Counted from the first letter of the stretch, positions 16,455 through 26,969 are shown. The stretch: DNA of 64,000 nt from Olsenella intestinalis (GCF_023276655.1 NZ_JALGRK010000001.1:329501-393500); one strand, 5' to 3'. The notes: a model not told the origin generated them from the letters alone. A program made the numbers and translations.

Positions 16455-17927
16455 CTAGCGCTCGATCTCCGGGTGGAGACCATAGTAGATGTCCAGGTAC
16501 TCGTCGGCGGCGCGACCCCAGCTGAAGTCGGTCTCCATGGCCTGCTTGCGCAGTTGCTTCCAGACGTCCTTCTCGGTCCAGAAGACCTCGCAGGCCTCGA
16601 GCAGCGTGTTGGCCATCTCGTCGGCGTTCATGTTCGCGAAGCGGAAGCCCGTGCCCTCGCCGGTGTACTTGTTGTACGCCACGACGCTGTCCTGCAGGCC
16701 GCCGGTCTCGCGCACGACGGGAAGCGTGCCGTAGCGCATGGCGATCATCTGCGACAGGCCACACGGCTCGAACTCCGACGGCATGAGCAGGATGTCGCCG
16801 CCGGCGTACATGCGGTGCGACAGCGCGTTGTCGAAGGCGATGCGCGCGCACATCTGGTCGCCGTAGGTCCAGTCGAAGTACTTGAACGCGTCCTCCTGGT
16901 CCTTGTCGCCGGTGCCGAGCACGGCCACCTGGACGCCACGCTCCATCAGGCGGTTCATGGCGTAGCGGACGAGTCCCAGGCCCTTCTGCGTGGTCAGGCG
17001 GCCGATCATGACCACGAGCGGGCGCTCGGGGTCCTCGGCCAGGCCGAACTCGCGCTGGAGCGCCGCCTTGCACTTGGCCTTGTTGGCCATCTTGCCGGCC
17101 GAGTAGTTGTACTCGATCATCTTGTCGGTCTTGGGGTTCCAGAGGTCGACGTCGATACCGTTGAGGATGCCGCGCAGCGAGTCGGAGCGACGGCGGAAGA
17201 TGCCGTCCATCCCCTCGCCGTAGAAGGGCATCTGCAGCTCGTTGGCGTAGCTCGGACTGACCGTGGTGATCATGTCAGAGTAGAGGAGCGCGCCCTGCAT
17301 GTAGTTGACCGACACGCGGTCGCAGTAGAGCTGGCCTGCCGCGGTGGGGTTGTCGGCGAGACCGAGGATGTCCGACAGGACGTCGTCGCCGAACTGGCCC
17401 TGGAACTTCACGTTGTGGACGGTGAAGATCGTCTTCACGTGGCGGCAGGCCTCGATGGACTGGTAGAACTCGCGCAGGAAGACCGAGGCCATGGCGCACT
17501 GCCAGTCGTTGCACTGGAGCACGTCGACCTGCAGCTCGGGCAGGTACTGGATGGCCTCGCAGATGGCCTTCGAGAAGAAGGCGAAGCGCTCGCCGTCGTC
17601 GAAGTAGCCGTAGATGCCGTCGCGCTTGAAGTACGCCTCGTTGTCGACGAAGTAGAAGTTCACGCCCTGATAGGTGAGCTTCTCGATGCCGCAGTAGACG
17701 CTGCGCCACGCCAGGGGGACGTAGAACTCGGCGATGTGCTTCATCTGGTCTTGGTACTCCTGGGGGATGGCGGAGTACTTGGGCATGATGACCGACACCT
17801 CGGCGCCCTTCTGGTTGAGCGCGCGCGGAAGCGATCCGGCGACGTCCGCCAGGCCGCCCGTCTTGACGAAGGGCACGGCCTCTGACGACGCGAAGAGTAC
17901 CTTGATCTTTCTGCCTTGGTTAGCCAT
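16455..17927 (-). CDS. glgA: Glycogen synthase (ADP-glucose type, GT5)
   Basis: The protein has 490 residues. It begins with the donor-binding KVLFASSEAVPFVKTGGLADV segment, whose KTGGL motif marks bacterial ADP-glucose synthases. It retains the GT-B C-terminal segment MPSEFEPCGLSQMIAMRYG, with the catalytic Glu for retaining transfer. Length equals the usual GlgA. It extends alpha-1,4-glucan chains from ADP-glucose made by the glgC/glgD products encoded just upstream. The start (ATG 17927) follows GGGAAGAG and lies 9 bases after glgD. Confidence 0.96.
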   Translation of the reverse strand: MANQGRKIKVLFASSEAVPFVKTGGLADVAGSLPRALNQKGAEVSVIMPKYSAIPQEYQDQMKHIAEFYVPLAWRSVYCGIEKLTYQGVNFYFVDNEAYFKRDGIYGYFDDGERFAFFSKAICEAIQYLPELQVDVLQCNDWQCAMASVFLREFYQSIEACRHVKTIFTVHNVKFQGQFGDDVLSDILGLADNPTAAGQLYCDRVSVNYMQGALLYSDMITTVSPSYANELQMPFYGEGMDGIFRRRSDSLRGILNGIDVDLWNPKTDKMIEYNYSAGKMANKAKCKAALQREFGLAEDPERPLVVMIGRLTTQKGLGLVRYAMNRLMERGVQVAVLGTGDKDQEDAFKYFDWTYGDQMCARIAFDNALSHRMYAGGDILLMPSEFEPCGLSQMIAMRYGTLPVVRETGGLQDSVVAYNKYTGEGTGFRFANMNADEMANTLLEACEVFWTEKDVWKQLRKQAMETDFSWGRAADEYLDIYYGLHPEIER

Positions 17928-17936
17928 AGCTCTTCC

Positions 17937-19031
17937 CTACTCTGCGGCCTTCTCCTTGATGAACAGCGCCTCGGGAGTGCCCTTGACCTCGATGTCGGCG
18001 GGCACCTCGTTGTTGCGGTCGACGACGGCGTACTCGATGTGGGCGCCGCTTCGCACGATGCAGGACTGCATGACGATGGCGTTGTTCACCACGGCGCCAG
18101 GCTCGACCAGGACGTTGCGGCCGAGGATGGAGTTGGTGACCGTGCCATAGATGCGGCAGCTGCCGGAGATGCGCGAGTTGCGCACGTGCGAGCCGAGCTC
18201 GAGCTTGGCGGGCGCGTTGTCGTGGGCCTTGGTCTTGATCTCGCGACCCTCGGGGAAGAGCTCCGCCGAGATCTTGGGGTCGAGAAGGTCCATGTTGGCC
18301 TTGAAGTAGACGTCCTTGTTGAAGATCGGCGCGGCGTAGCCCGCAAAGTCGAACGTGCGGACGTTCACGCGCTCGAAGTCGGCTGCCATGGCCTCGAAGA
18401 GGTCGAGGTAGTCGGTCTGCTCGTACCAGTCGAGGAGCTGCAGCAGGAACGTGCGGCTCATCACGAAGCAGTCGAGGAAGGCGGTGTCGCCGGGCTCGAC
18501 GCCGTGGTGCACGCCCTTGACGCGGCCGTCCTCGAGCTTGAAGGCGGTGACGTCGGCGTCCTTCCTGGTGGCCGTCTTGGTGAGGACGGTGATGTCGGCC
18601 CCGGAGGCGAGGTGCGCGTCGGCGAGGTCGTTGTAGTCCATGTTGTAGACGAAGCTCGCCGACGACAGGATCACGAGCTCTGAGTTGCCGCGCTCGAGAA
18701 ACACCTTGTTGTGCTCGAGGTCGCGAAGCAGGAAGCGCGAACCGGTGCGAGAGGTGCCGAACGCGGAGCCGGGCAGGATGAAGAGGCCGCCCTTCTTGAG
18801 GTTGAGGCCCCAGTCACGACCGGACCCGACGTGGTCGATGAGCGAGCGGTAGTTGTAGGGCATGACCATGCCCACGGTGCGAATGCCGCAGTTCACCATG
18901 TTGGAGAGGGCGAAGTCGACCACGCGATAGCGGCCGAGGAACGGCGCGGAAGCGACCGGACGCGACTCGGTGATGGCACTCGGATACTTGGTGGAGTAAT
19001 TTGCCGTAATGAAGCCGAGGTACTTCTCCAT
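17937..19031 (-). CDS. glgD: Glucose-1-phosphate adenylyltransferase GlgD subunit
   Basis: The protein has 364 residues, paralogous to GlgC. The nucleotidyltransferase N-terminus lacks the GGxGxRL loop and begins EKYLGFITANYSTKYPSAIT, the hallmark of GlgD. It is followed by RYRVVDFALSNMVNCGI and a left-handed beta-helix C-terminus (SRISGSCRIYG). GlgD is thought to be catalytically poor and to modulate the GlgC tetramer. The gene lies 2 bases after glgC, which fits co-assembly. Confidence 0.94.
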   Translation of the reverse strand: MEKYLGFITANYSTKYPSAITESRPVASAPFLGRYRVVDFALSNMVNCGIRTVGMVMPYNYRSLIDHVGSGRDWGLNLKKGGLFILPGSAFGTSRTGSRFLLRDLEHNKVFLERGNSELVILSSASFVYNMDYNDLADAHLASGADITVLTKTATRKDADVTAFKLEDGRVKGVHHGVEPGDTAFLDCFVMSRTFLLQLLDWYEQTDYLDLFEAMAADFERVNVRTFDFAGYAAPIFNKDVYFKANMDLLDPKISAELFPEGREIKTKAHDNAPAKLELGSHVRNSRISGSCRIYGTVTNSILGRNVLVEPGAVVNNAIVMQSCIVRSGAHIEYAVVDRNNEVPADIEVKGTPEALFIKEKAAE

Positions 19032-19033
19032 TC

Positions 19034-20188
19034 CTACTCCTCCCCCTTTCCAACAACAACGTCATTACCAATGACCACGGTGTCCTTCGTCTCGTCGACG
19101 CTGCCGAGGACGACGTCCTCCTCGATGACCGAGCGCTCGCCGAGGATGGCGCGGACGATGTGGGCCCCGTCCTTGACGACGGCGCCGGGCAGAAGGACGG
19201 AGTCCTCCACGACGGCGCGCTCGCCGATGTAGGCCGAGGTCGAGATGATGGAGTGCGTGGCGCGGCCGTAGATGCTTGAGCCGTTGCCGACCAGGCAGTC
19301 GTCGATCTCGCCGTTGGGGCCGATGTAGGCGGGCGGCTTGGTGCCGGCGTTGCTCATGATGGGGGCGTCGTCGGTCGCGTAGAGGTCGAAGTCAGGGTTG
19401 GAGCCGAGCAGGTCCATGCTCGTCTCGTGATAGCTGGAGATGGTGCCGACGTCACGCCAGAAGCCGTTGTACTCGTAGGTGTAGAGGCGCTTGCCGTCGG
19501 CGAGGAGCTTCGGGATGATGTCGTTGCCGAAGTCGTGCTCCGACTGCTGGTCGATGGCGTCCTCCTTGAGGGTCTCCACGAGCAGCTTGGTGCTGAAGAT
19601 GTAGATGCCCATCGAGGCGAGGTTGGAGTCGGGCTTGTCCGGCTTCTCGGTGAACTTGACGATGCGCTCGTCCTCGTCCTGCGTGATGATGCCGAAGCGG
19701 GAGGCCTCCTCCCAGGGGACGGGCATGACGGCGACCGTGAGGTCGGCGTTGTGGCGCTTGTGGCTCTCGAGCATCTTCTGGTAGTCCATGCTGTAGAGCT
19801 GGTCGCCGGAGAGGATGAGGACGTAGTCGGGATCATGCGTCTCGATGAAGCCGATGTTCTGCGTCACGGCGTCAGCCGTTCCGGCGTACCAGGCGCCGCC
19901 GGTCTGCGTGGCGTACGGCGGGAGGATGGCGACGCCGCCGCCATCGGTCTCGTCGAGGTTCCAGGCACCACCGGTGCCCAGATACGAGTGAAGCAGGTAC
20001 GGGCGATACTGGGTGAGCACGCCCACCGTGTTGATTCCCGAGTTTGCGCAGTTGGAAAGCGCAAAGTCGATGATGCGGTACTTGCCGCCGAACGAGACTG
20101 CGGGCTTGGCGACGTTCTTCGTCAGAACGCCGAGCCTGCTGCCCTGGCCGCCGGCAAGAAGCATCGCGATGCATTCTTTCTTGCCCAT
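19034..20188 (-). CDS. glgC: Glucose-1-phosphate adenylyltransferase catalytic subunit
   Basis: The protein has 384 residues and makes ADP-glucose from glucose-1-phosphate and ATP. It has the intact loop [19 protein letters not shown], the [14 protein letters not shown] block, GTADAV and the glucose-1-phosphate site ([13 protein letters not shown]), then a beta-helix C-terminus. RBS AGGGGG precedes ATG 20188. It is third in the operon, 28 bases after glgP and 2 bases before glgD. Confidence 0.96.
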   Translation of the reverse strand: MGKKECIAMLLAGGQGSRLGVLTKNVAKPAVSFGGKYRIIDFALSNCANSGINTVGVLTQYRPYLLHSYLGTGGAWNLDETDGGGVAILPPYATQTGGAWYAGTADAVTQNIGFIETHDPDYVLILSGDQLYSMDYQKMLESHKRHNADLTVAVMPVPWEEASRFGIITQDEDERIVKFTEKPDKPDSNLASMGIYIFSTKLLVETLKEDAIDQQSEHDFGNDIIPKLLADGKRLYTYEYNGFWRDVGTISSYHETSMDLLGSNPDFDLYATDDAPIMSNAGTKPPAYIGPNGEIDDCLVGNGSSIYGRATHSIISTSAYIGERAVVEDSVLLPGAVVKDGAHIVRAILGERSVIEEDVVLGSVDETKDTVVIGNDVVVGKGEE

Positions 20189-20216
20189 GAAAATCCCCCT
20201 TAGCTTCTCTTATCCC

Positions 20217-22658
20217 CTAGGCATCAATATGCCAAATATCACGAGCGTACTCGCGGATGGTTCGGTCACTGGAGAAGTAACCCGAACATGCCGTGTTATG
20301 GATTGCGGCCTTCGCCCATGCGTCGCGGTCGCCGTAGAACTCAGTGAGCTCCTCCCACGCGTCGACGTAGGAGTAGAAGTCCTTGAGGACGAGGTCGTGG
20401 TCGTTGTTGACGTGGAGCTCGTCCATGATGCTGTTGAAGTTGCCTGAAAGGTGCGCGAGCGTACCGTCGACGAGCTCGTCGACGATGCGGCCCAGGCGCT
20501 GGCGGTCGCGATCATAGAGGTCGCGCGCCCAGTAGTTGCCGCCGGCCCTGAGGGCGTCGACCTCCTCGGTGCGCAGGCCGAAGATCTTGATGTTCTCCTC
20601 GCCCACGAGGTCGCAGATCTCGACGTTGGCGCCATCGTAGGTGCCGAGCGTGATTGCGCCATTCATCATGAGCTTCATGTTGGAGGTGCCGGACGCCTCG
20701 GAGCCGGCCCAGGAGATCTGCTCGGAGATCTCGGCCGCGGGGTAGACGAGCTGAGCGCTCGAGACCGCGAAGTTGGGCACGAAGGCGACGCGGAGCGTCT
20801 GGTTGACGCGGGCGTCGTTGTTCACGACATCCGCGACGGAGTTGATGAGGCGGATGACCTCCTTGGCGAAGTCATAGCTCTGGGCGGCCTTGCCGGAGAA
20901 GATGAACGCCGTGGGACGGGGCTGGAAGGAGGAGTCGGCAAGCATCCTGTTGTAGAGGTCGAGGATCTTGAAGACGTTGAGCAGCTGGCGCTTGTAGGCG
21001 TGGAAGCGCTTGACCTGGACGTCGAACACCATGTTGGTATCGAGCGCGGTGCCGGTCGTCTCCTTGATGTAGTCGGCGAGGCGCTGCTTGTCCCAGGCCT
21101 TGGCCTTGTGGAACTCCTCGACGAAGGAGGGGTCCTCCTCGTACTTCTCGAGCTTCTCGAGCTGCGTGGCATCGGAGAGCCAGCCGTCGCCAATGGTGTC
21201 GCAGATCAGGCGAGCGTACTTGGGGTTCGCGTTGCCGAGGAAGCGGCGGTGCGAGATGCCGTTCGTCTTGTTGTTGAACAGCTCGGGGCTGAGCTCGTAG
21301 AAGCTGCGCAGCGTGCTCGCCTCGAGGATGCCGGTGTGCAGCGCGGAGACGCCGTTGACCGAGTGCGAGAAGATGACCGAGAGGTTCGCCATGCGGACCT
21401 GGCCGTCCCAGAGGATGGCGGTCTGAGAGAGCTCCTCCTGCCAGTTGTCGCGGTCGTGCGGGAAGGTGTCGCGGTAGCGGCGGTCGATCTCCTCGATGAA
21501 CATGTAGAGGCGGGGGAGCAGCTCGCGGAAGGTGTTGATCGGCCACTTCTCGAGCGCCTCGGGCATGACGGTGTGGTTCGTATAGGAGATGGTCGCGCGG
21601 GCGATCTTGAATGCGAGGTCGAAGTCGACGTCCTTCTCGTCAACGAGGATGCGCATGAGCTCGGGGCCGCACATCGCGGGGTGGGTGTCGTTCGTGTGGA
21701 TGCACACGTGGTCAGAGAGATGCTCCCAGAGCTTGTCGCCGTACTTCTCGCCGTAGTTCTTCTCGAACGAGCGCAGGATCGTCTGAAGGCCCGCGGAGAC
21801 GAACAGGTACTCCTGCTTGAGTCGCAGGATCCTGCCGTGCTCGCCGGCGTCGTTGGGATAGAGGATCTGAGAGATGGCCTCGACGTCGGAGCGGAACTTC
21901 ATGGCCTTGGCGTAGTCGCCGGCGTTGAAGGCGTCGAGGTCGAAGTTCTCCTCGGCGGGCTCGGCGCTCCACAGGCGCAGGTTGTTCACGGTCTTGCCTT
22001 CGTAGCCGATGATGGGCACGTCGTAGGGGACGGCCTTGATAACCTCGCCGCCCTCCTGGGTGAACCAGAAGCGCTCGCCGTCCTGGTGACGGACGACCTG
22101 GCCGCCGAAGGTGACGAGGACGGAGCTCTCGTTCTTGCGCGTCTCCCAGGGGAAGCCGTGCTCGAGCCAGTTGTCCATCTTCTCGACCTGGCGGCCGCCC
22201 TCGATCTCCTGCTTGAAGAGGCCGTAGCGATAGCGCATGCCGTTGCCGTGGCCGCTGATGCCGAGAGCCGCCATCGAGTCGAGGAAGCAGGCGGCGAGAC
22301 GACCGAGGCCGCCGTTGCCGAGGCCAGGGTCGGCCTCGCAGGCGATCAGGTCGTCAAGCGTGGTGCCCAGCTCCGCGCAGCCCTCCTTGACGATGTCGCG
22401 GATGCCGAAGTTCAGCAGGTAGTTGTCGAGCAGGGGCCCGATGAGGAACTCGAGCGAGAAGTAGTAGACGGACTTGTCGCCCTTCTTGGCGTCGACCTTG
22501 AAGTTCTTGGCCTTGCTTGCGATGAGGCTGGCCAGGACGTAGTAGCGCTCCTGGGGCTGAAGCTCGTCGTACTTCTTGGAGAGAAGGCTCTCGCACTCCT
22601 CGCGGTACTGGTTGATGAAGTCTTCCTTGCTGGTAAAGAGCTGAGCTTTCTTCTGCAT
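20217..22658 (-). CDS. glgP: Glycogen/maltodextrin phosphorylase (GT35)
   Basis: The protein has 813 residues and releases glucose-1-phosphate from glycogen chain ends. It shows the family blocks [20 protein letters not shown] and [20 protein letters not shown]. It also has the pyridoxal-phosphate site [16 protein letters not shown] with the Schiff-base Lys, and DGANVEI. It sits between glgB and glgC in one transcription unit, so synthesis and breakdown genes are probably co-expressed and balanced at the enzyme level. Confidence 0.96.
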   Translation of the reverse strand: MQKKAQLFTSKEDFINQYREECESLLSKKYDELQPQERYYVLASLIASKAKNFKVDAKKGDKSVYYFSLEFLIGPLLDNYLLNFGIRDIVKEGCAELGTTLDDLIACEADPGLGNGGLGRLAACFLDSMAALGISGHGNGMRYRYGLFKQEIEGGRQVEKMDNWLEHGFPWETRKNESSVLVTFGGQVVRHQDGERFWFTQEGGEVIKAVPYDVPIIGYEGKTVNNLRLWSAEPAEENFDLDAFNAGDYAKAMKFRSDVEAISQILYPNDAGEHGRILRLKQEYLFVSAGLQTILRSFEKNYGEKYGDKLWEHLSDHVCIHTNDTHPAMCGPELMRILVDEKDVDFDLAFKIARATISYTNHTVMPEALEKWPINTFRELLPRLYMFIEEIDRRYRDTFPHDRDNWQEELSQTAILWDGQVRMANLSVIFSHSVNGVSALHTGILEASTLRSFYELSPELFNNKTNGISHRRFLGNANPKYARLICDTIGDGWLSDATQLEKLEKYEEDPSFVEEFHKAKAWDKQRLADYIKETTGTALDTNMVFDVQVKRFHAYKRQLLNVFKILDLYNRMLADSSFQPRPTAFIFSGKAAQSYDFAKEVIRLINSVADVVNNDARVNQTLRVAFVPNFAVSSAQLVYPAAEISEQISWAGSEASGTSNMKLMMNGAITLGTYDGANVEICDLVGEENIKIFGLRTEEVDALRAGGNYWARDLYDRDRQRLGRIVDELVDGTLAHLSGNFNSIMDELHVNNDHDLVLKDFYSYVDAWEELTEFYGDRDAWAKAAIHNTACSGYFSSDRTIREYARDIWHIDA

Positions 22659-22713
22659 GCTGTTCCTTCGTGTAGTGGCCCGAGCGTGGCCCGCGGCCGA
22701 GATTACGCGGACG

Positions 22714-24999
22714 CTACTTCTGGGATGCCTTGCCCTTCTTGGTCGCAGCCTTGGCGGTCGTCTTGGTCGCCGTCTTCTTGGCAGCCGGCTTGGCGGCTGC
22801 CTTGGTGGTCGCCTTCTTGGCGGCCGGCTTGGCGGCTGGCTTTGCCGCAGCCTTGGCGGCCGTCTTCTTGGTGGCCGTCTTCTTCGCCGAGGCCGTGCTC
22901 TTCTCGGCTGCCTTGGTCGTCGCCTTGGTCGTCGCCTTCTTGGTCGATGCCTTGGTGGTCGTCTTGGCGGCGACCTTCTTCGTGGTCGTCTTCTTGGTGG
23001 CGGCCTTCTTGGTCGTCGTCTTCTTGGCGGTCGTCTTCTTGGCGGCCTTCTTGGGCAGCGGGCCGGCGTACTTCAGGACGACGCCGCCAAGGGGCGGGAC
23101 CCTCAGCTTGAAGGACTGGTCGCGCATGTTCCAGGGCACGTCCTCAGTCTCGAAGGTGACGCCCTCGTTGGTGACTCCGGAGCCGCCGAACTCGATGGCG
23201 TCGGAGTTGAAGCCCTCGACCCAGCGGCCGGCCTTGGGCAGGCCGATGCGGAACTCCTCGTGGGGGTTGACCTCGAAGTTGAGGATGACCGCCACGTCGT
23301 CGGCGGGATCGTCGCCGTGACGGACGAACGAGATGATGCACTGGTCCTCGTTGTCGGCGTCGATCCACTCGAAGCCGTCGGAGGTGTAGGCCCTCTGCCA
23401 GAGCGCGGGGTTCTCGTTGTAGAACTTGTTGAGCGCCGCGACGAAGGCCTGCTGGTAGCGGTGGTTCTCGTAGTCGTTGGCGAGGAAGTACTGGATGCCC
23501 TCGTAGTAGCGCCACTCGATGAACTGGGCGATCTCGTTGCCCATGAAGTTGAGCTTCGCGCCGGCGTGGGTCATCTGGTAGAGCGCGAGCGAGCGCATGC
23601 CCGCGAACTGGCGCCAGTAGTCGCCCGGCTGGCGTGTGATGAGCGAGCACTTGCCGTGCACGACCTCGTCATGCGAGAGCGGCAGCACGAAGTTCTCGTT
23701 GAACTGGTACATGGTCGAGAACGTCAGCAGCTTGTGGTTGCCGGGACGGTACGGGAAGTCCGTCTGCATGTAGTGGAGGGTGTCGTTCATCCAGCCCATG
23801 TCCCACTTGAAGTGGAAGCCGAGGCCGCCGTCGTCGATGGGATAGGTGACCAGCGGCCATGCCGTGGACTCCTCGGCGATCATCATGACGTCGTGGTTGT
23901 AGGTGCCGACGATCTCGTTGCAGCGCTGGACGAACTTGATCGAGACGAAGTCCTCCTCGCCGCCCTTCTCGTTGAACTTCTTGAGGCGGGGGTCATCGAT
24001 GCCGAAGTTGAGGTAGAGCATCGAGGTGACGCCGTCGACGCGGATGCCGTCTGCGTGGTACTCGTCAATCCAGTAGAGGAGGTTGGAGATCAGGAAGCTC
24101 TGGACCTCGCCGCGGCCGAGGTCGAACTTGAAGGTGCCCCAGTTGGGGTGCTCCTCCTTCTCGAAGAGCTTCTCGCCGTTGAAGTGGACGAGGCCGTGCT
24201 CGTCACGGCAGAAGCCGCCGGGGACCCAGTCGAGGATGACGCCGATGCCCTCCTTGTGGCAGGCGTCGACGAAGTGCTTGAACTGCTTGGGGTTGCCGTA
24301 GCGCGAGGTGGGGGCGAAGTAGCCCGTCACCTGGTAGCCCCAGGAGCCGTCGAAGGGGTGCTCCATGACGGGCATCAGCTCGATGTGGGAGTAGCCCATG
24401 CGCTTGACGTAGCTCACGAGCTCCTCGGAGAGCTCGTCGTAGGTGAGGTAGGAGCCGCTGTGCTCGTCGGAGTCAGGGTCGCCGTTGCCGGCCAGGCCGT
24501 CGTCGTGGCGCTTCCAGCTGCCGAGGTGCACCTCGAAGATGTTGAGCGGCTGCTTCATGAAGTCGGTCTTGGAGCGCTGCGTCATGTACTTCTTGTCGCT
24601 CCACTTGTAGCCGGAGATGTCGGCCGTGCGCGACGCGGTGCCCGGCGGGCACTCCGCGTAGAAGGCGTAGGGGTCGGCCTTGTAGAGGAGGTCGCCCATC
24701 TTGGTCTCGATGAGGTACTTGTAGAGCTGACCCTCGACGACGCCGGGGATGAAGCCGTGCCAGACGCCACCGTCCTTGGTGCACGTGAGGTAGTTGGCCT
24801 CGGAGTCCCAGCCGTTGAACTCGCCGATGACGCGGACGCTCTTGACGTCGGGAGCCCAGACCGCGAACTCGTATCCCTTGGTGCCACCATCGACGGCCGG
24901 GTGGGCACCCATCTTCTCGTAGCTGCGGTACCAGTTGCCGCCCGCGAACATATAAAGGTCTTCATTGGTTAGCGTCAGATCAGCAATGCGATTGCCCAT
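22714..24999 (-). CDS. glgB: 1,4-alpha-glucan branching enzyme with C-terminal lysine-rich histone-like tail
   Basis: The protein has 761 residues from ATG 24999 (RBS GGGGGAAG). An N-terminal CBM48 domain (about 35-130) precedes the GH13 barrel with Asp in [10 protein letters not shown], Glu in MMIAEESTA and Asp in [12 protein letters not shown], then a beta C-domain ending [11 protein letters not shown]. After this the last 114 residues (22717-23058) are a low-complexity tail of KKTT, KKAA and KPAA units. By count it has 38 lysines, with Ala, Thr, Ser and Pro, and a single acidic residue, the Glu of an EKS encoded by a GAGAAGAGC copy. Such tails occur in histone H1-like bacterial proteins and bind polyanions. 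They are not normal in GlgB. First gene of the glycogen operon. Confidence 0.95.
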   Translation of the reverse strand: MGNRIADLTLTNEDLYMFAGGNWYRSYEKMGAHPAVDGGTKGYEFAVWAPDVKSVRVIGEFNGWDSEANYLTCTKDGGVWHGFIPGVVEGQLYKYLIETKMGDLLYKADPYAFYAECPPGTASRTADISGYKWSDKKYMTQRSKTDFMKQPLNIFEVHLGSWKRHDDGLAGNGDPDSDEHSGSYLTYDELSEELVSYVKRMGYSHIELMPVMEHPFDGSWGYQVTGYFAPTSRYGNPKQFKHFVDACHKEGIGVILDWVPGGFCRDEHGLVHFNGEKLFEKEEHPNWGTFKFDLGRGEVQSFLISNLLYWIDEYHADGIRVDGVTSMLYLNFGIDDPRLKKFNEKGGEEDFVSIKFVQRCNEIVGTYNHDVMMIAEESTAWPLVTYPIDDGGLGFHFKWDMGWMNDTLHYMQTDFPYRPGNHKLLTFSTMYQFNENFVLPLSHDEVVHGKCSLITRQPGDYWRQFAGMRSLALYQMTHAGAKLNFMGNEIAQFIEWRYYEGIQYFLANDYENHRYQQAFVAALNKFYNENPALWQRAYTSDGFEWIDADNEDQCIISFVRHGDDPADDVAVILNFEVNPHEEFRIGLPKAGRWVEGFNSDAIEFGGSGVTNEGVTFETEDVPWNMRDQSFKLRVPPLGGVVLKYAGPLPKKAAKKTTAKKTTTKKAATKKTTTKKVAAKTTTKASTKKATTKATTKAAEKSTASAKKTATKKTAAKAAAKPAAKPAAKKATTKAAAKPAAKKTATKTTAKAATKKGKASQK

Positions 25000-25060
25000 A
25001 GATCTTCCCCCGACATCTGTGGCCCGTTGGTAATGAAATTTGTGGCATGCATCACCACGT

Positions 25061-25098
25061 AGTCTCCATTCTATTGCATCCGTCGTGCCGTGGAGACT
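25061..25098. promoter_or_regulatory. Inverted repeat in the glgB-nth divergent region
   Basis: AGTCTCCA at 25061-25068 and TGGAGACT at 25091-25098 form perfect 8-base arms separated by 22 bases. They lie 62 bases upstream of the glgB start and about 200 bases upstream of nth. A role as operator for the glycogen operon is only a guess. The rest of 25000-25298 holds no gene that could be supported. Confidence 0.35.
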
Positions 25099-25298
25099 CA
25101 TGTTTGGTTACAGGTTCGACCAATTGCGCGTGCGGCTCGCGGTGCACGCGCAAGCGGACACGTCAGGCGCGAGGGACGTGCCTCGCGGCCGCCGACAGAA
25201 GGTCGCGGACGCATCGGGCGAGCGGGCGCGTGCGCTATCCTTAGCGGCATCGAGCATGGGGGCAGGCTCTTCTCCCCCGCGTCCTGAGGGAGGTCGCC

Positions 25299-25982
25299 AT
25301 GGCCAGGGAGTCGAAGCGCGCGAAGCGCGAGCGGGCCCGCGAGGTCTGCCGGCGCATGGGCGAGCTCTACGGCGGCGCCCAGAGCGCGCTGGACTATACC
25401 GACGCGTTCTCGCTCGTGATCTGCGTGCTGCTGTCGGCGCAGACGACCGACGCCGCGGTGAACAAGGTCACGCCCGAGCTCTTCCGGCGCTGGCCGACGC
25501 CCGAGGCGATGGCCGCGGCCGACGTTGCGGAAGTCGGCGAGGTCATTCGCACGATCGGGTTCTGGCGCGCCAAGGCCCAGCACTGCGTCGAGACCGCACA
25601 GATGATCGTCGCCGACTATGGCGGCGAGGTCCCGCGCACGATGGAGGAGCTCACGAGGCTGCCCGGCGTCGGGCGCAAGACGGCGAACATCGTGCTCAAC
25701 AAGGCATTCGGGATCGTCGACGGTATCGCCGTGGACACGCACGTCTACCGGATCGCGACGCGGCTGCGCCTCACGAGCGCGCCCACGCCGCACGCCGCCG
25801 AGCGCGACCTGCTGGACGTGATCGACCGCAACCTGTGGGAGAACGTCAACGAGGAGTGGATCCACTTCGGCCGCGAGACCTGCACCGCGCAGAGGCCCAC
25901 GTGTGACGCCTGCCCGCTGGCCGACATCTGCCCGTCGGCCGGACGTCCCAACCGATGGTTCAAGCCCAAGGCCAAGCGATGA
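25299..25982 (+). CDS. nth: Endonuclease III (DNA glycosylase/AP lyase)
   Basis: The protein has 227 residues. It contains the helix-hairpin-helix LPGVGRKTANIVL with the catalytic Lys, the catalytic Asp in AVDTHVYRI, and the C-terminal [4Fe-4S] ligands spaced C-x6-C-x2-C-x5-C (CTAQRPTCDACPLADIC). It excises oxidised pyrimidines and cleaves the abasic site. RBS GGGAGG precedes ATG 25299. A GCTCTTCTC copy lies 25 bases upstream inside a small G/C hairpin. Confidence 0.96.
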   Translation: MARESKRAKRERAREVCRRMGELYGGAQSALDYTDAFSLVICVLLSAQTTDAAVNKVTPELFRRWPTPEAMAAADVAEVGEVIRTIGFWRAKAQHCVETAQMIVADYGGEVPRTMEELTRLPGVGRKTANIVLNKAFGIVDGIAVDTHVYRIATRLRLTSAPTPHAAERDLLDVIDRNLWENVNEEWIHFGRETCTAQRPTCDACPLADICPSAGRPNRWFKPKAKR

Positions 25983-25997
25983 GAATGGGAGAAGAGC

Positions 25998-26240
25998 ATG
26001 GCTGACGAGAAGAGCCACTTCTGCACCTGCGGGGACCTTGCGTGCCCGCACAACCCCAACAACCCGAAGAACGCCGACAAGCCCGGCTTCGGCTGCGACG
26101 GCTGCATCCGCAAGAACCTTGCCCTCGGCGAGGTGCCCACCTGCATCTTCAAGAACGTGGGCGACACCGAGGGTTGGAACGACTGGTCGGTCGAGGGCTT
26201 CGCCCGCTTCGTGAACCTGAACAGGAAGGCCGACGCCTAG
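25998..26240 (+). CDS. Small cysteine-rich protein, probable metal-binding
   Basis: The protein has 80 residues, starting 15 bases after nth with RBS GGGAG embedded in a GAGAAGAGC copy; a second copy lies in codons 4-6. The cysteines are arranged CTCGDLACPH, then GCDGCIRKNL, then a final PTC, plausibly one zinc or iron-sulfur site. The pattern recalls small DUF6485-type Cys proteins, but I cannot assign it firmly. Co-transcription with nth is likely. Function unknown. Confidence 0.75.
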   Translation: MADEKSHFCTCGDLACPHNPNNPKNADKPGFGCDGCIRKNLALGEVPTCIFKNVGDTEGWNDWSVEGFARFVNLNRKADA

Positions 26241-26300
26241 GTTGCACTCGGTCTGTGCGGCCGGCGGGTGCGCGAGCGTTCGCATGCGCGCGACATGAGA

Positions 26301-26331
26301 GGGGCGGGCCCGGACTCTCCGGACCCGCCCC
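26301..26331. terminator. Bidirectional G+C hairpin between convergent genes
   Basis: GGGGCGGGCCCGGA and TCCGGACCCGCCCC form a nearly perfect stem with a 3-base loop between the ends of the 80-residue gene (+) and rubrerythrin (-). There is no long T tract on either strand, so termination efficiency is uncertain. Confidence 0.55.
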
Positions 26332-26357
26332 ACATGCGATCTCTGTCGCGGTCGCCC

Positions 26358-26903
26358 TTAGTAGTTGACCGCCTGCTGCTCGAAGTAGGACTTGGGGTGC
26401 AGGCAGACCGGGCACAGCTCCGGCGCCTTGGGGCCGACGTGCAGGTGGCCGCAGTTCAGGCACTTCCAGACCTTGACGCCCTCGCGCTCGAAGACCTCGC
26501 CCTTCTCGACGCGCTCGACGAGCTTGAGGTAGCGCTCCTCGTGGTGCTTCTCGACCTCGCCGACCATGCGGAACTTGGCGGCGATCTCGGTGAAGCCCTC
26601 CTCCTCGGCGGTGGCGGCGAAGCCGGGGTACATGTCGGTCCACTCGTCGTTCTCGCCGGAGGCGGCGTCCTTGAGGTTGGTCAGGGTGTCGGGCACGGCG
26701 CCGTCGTGGAGGTACTTGAACCACATCTTGGCGTGCTCGCGCTCGTTGCCCGAGGTCTCGCTGAAGATGTTGGAGATCTGGACGTAGCCCTCCTTCTTGG
26801 CCTTGCTGGCGTAGTAGGCGTACTTGTTGGTCGCCTGGCTCTCGCCCGCGAACGCGGCCTCGAGGTTCTTCTTCGTCTGGGAGCTCTCAAAGTCAACTGC
26901 CAT
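26358..26903 (-). CDS. rbr: Rubrerythrin
   Basis: The protein has 181 residues; ATG 26903 is chosen because GAGAGAGGGG lies just upstream. A ferritin-like four-helix domain carries the diiron ligands (Glu21, EREH near 54-57, EEE near 100-102, EVEKHHEE near 116-123). A C-terminal rubredoxin-like domain has two CxxC pairs (148/151, 164/167). Rubrerythrins reduce hydrogen peroxide in anaerobes using NAD(P)H-derived electrons. It reads away from the neighbouring nth unit toward the shared hairpin. Confidence 0.93.
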   Translation of the reverse strand: MAVDFESSQTKKNLEAAFAGESQATNKYAYYASKAKKEGYVQISNIFSETSGNEREHAKMWFKYLHDGAVPDTLTNLKDAASGENDEWTDMYPGFAATAEEEGFTEIAAKFRMVGEVEKHHEERYLKLVERVEKGEVFEREGVKVWKCLNCGHLHVGPKAPELCPVCLHPKSYFEQQAVNY

Positions 26904-26969
26904 GCTAACCCCTCTCTCATGGCGCGGCGCCTTCTCGCCGCGCGGATACATGTCACCATGGTACCCGCC

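Noticed and set aside
25040-25906. Alternative + strand frame over nth
   Set aside because: It is out of frame with the endonuclease III gene, which has all catalytic and Fe-S residues.
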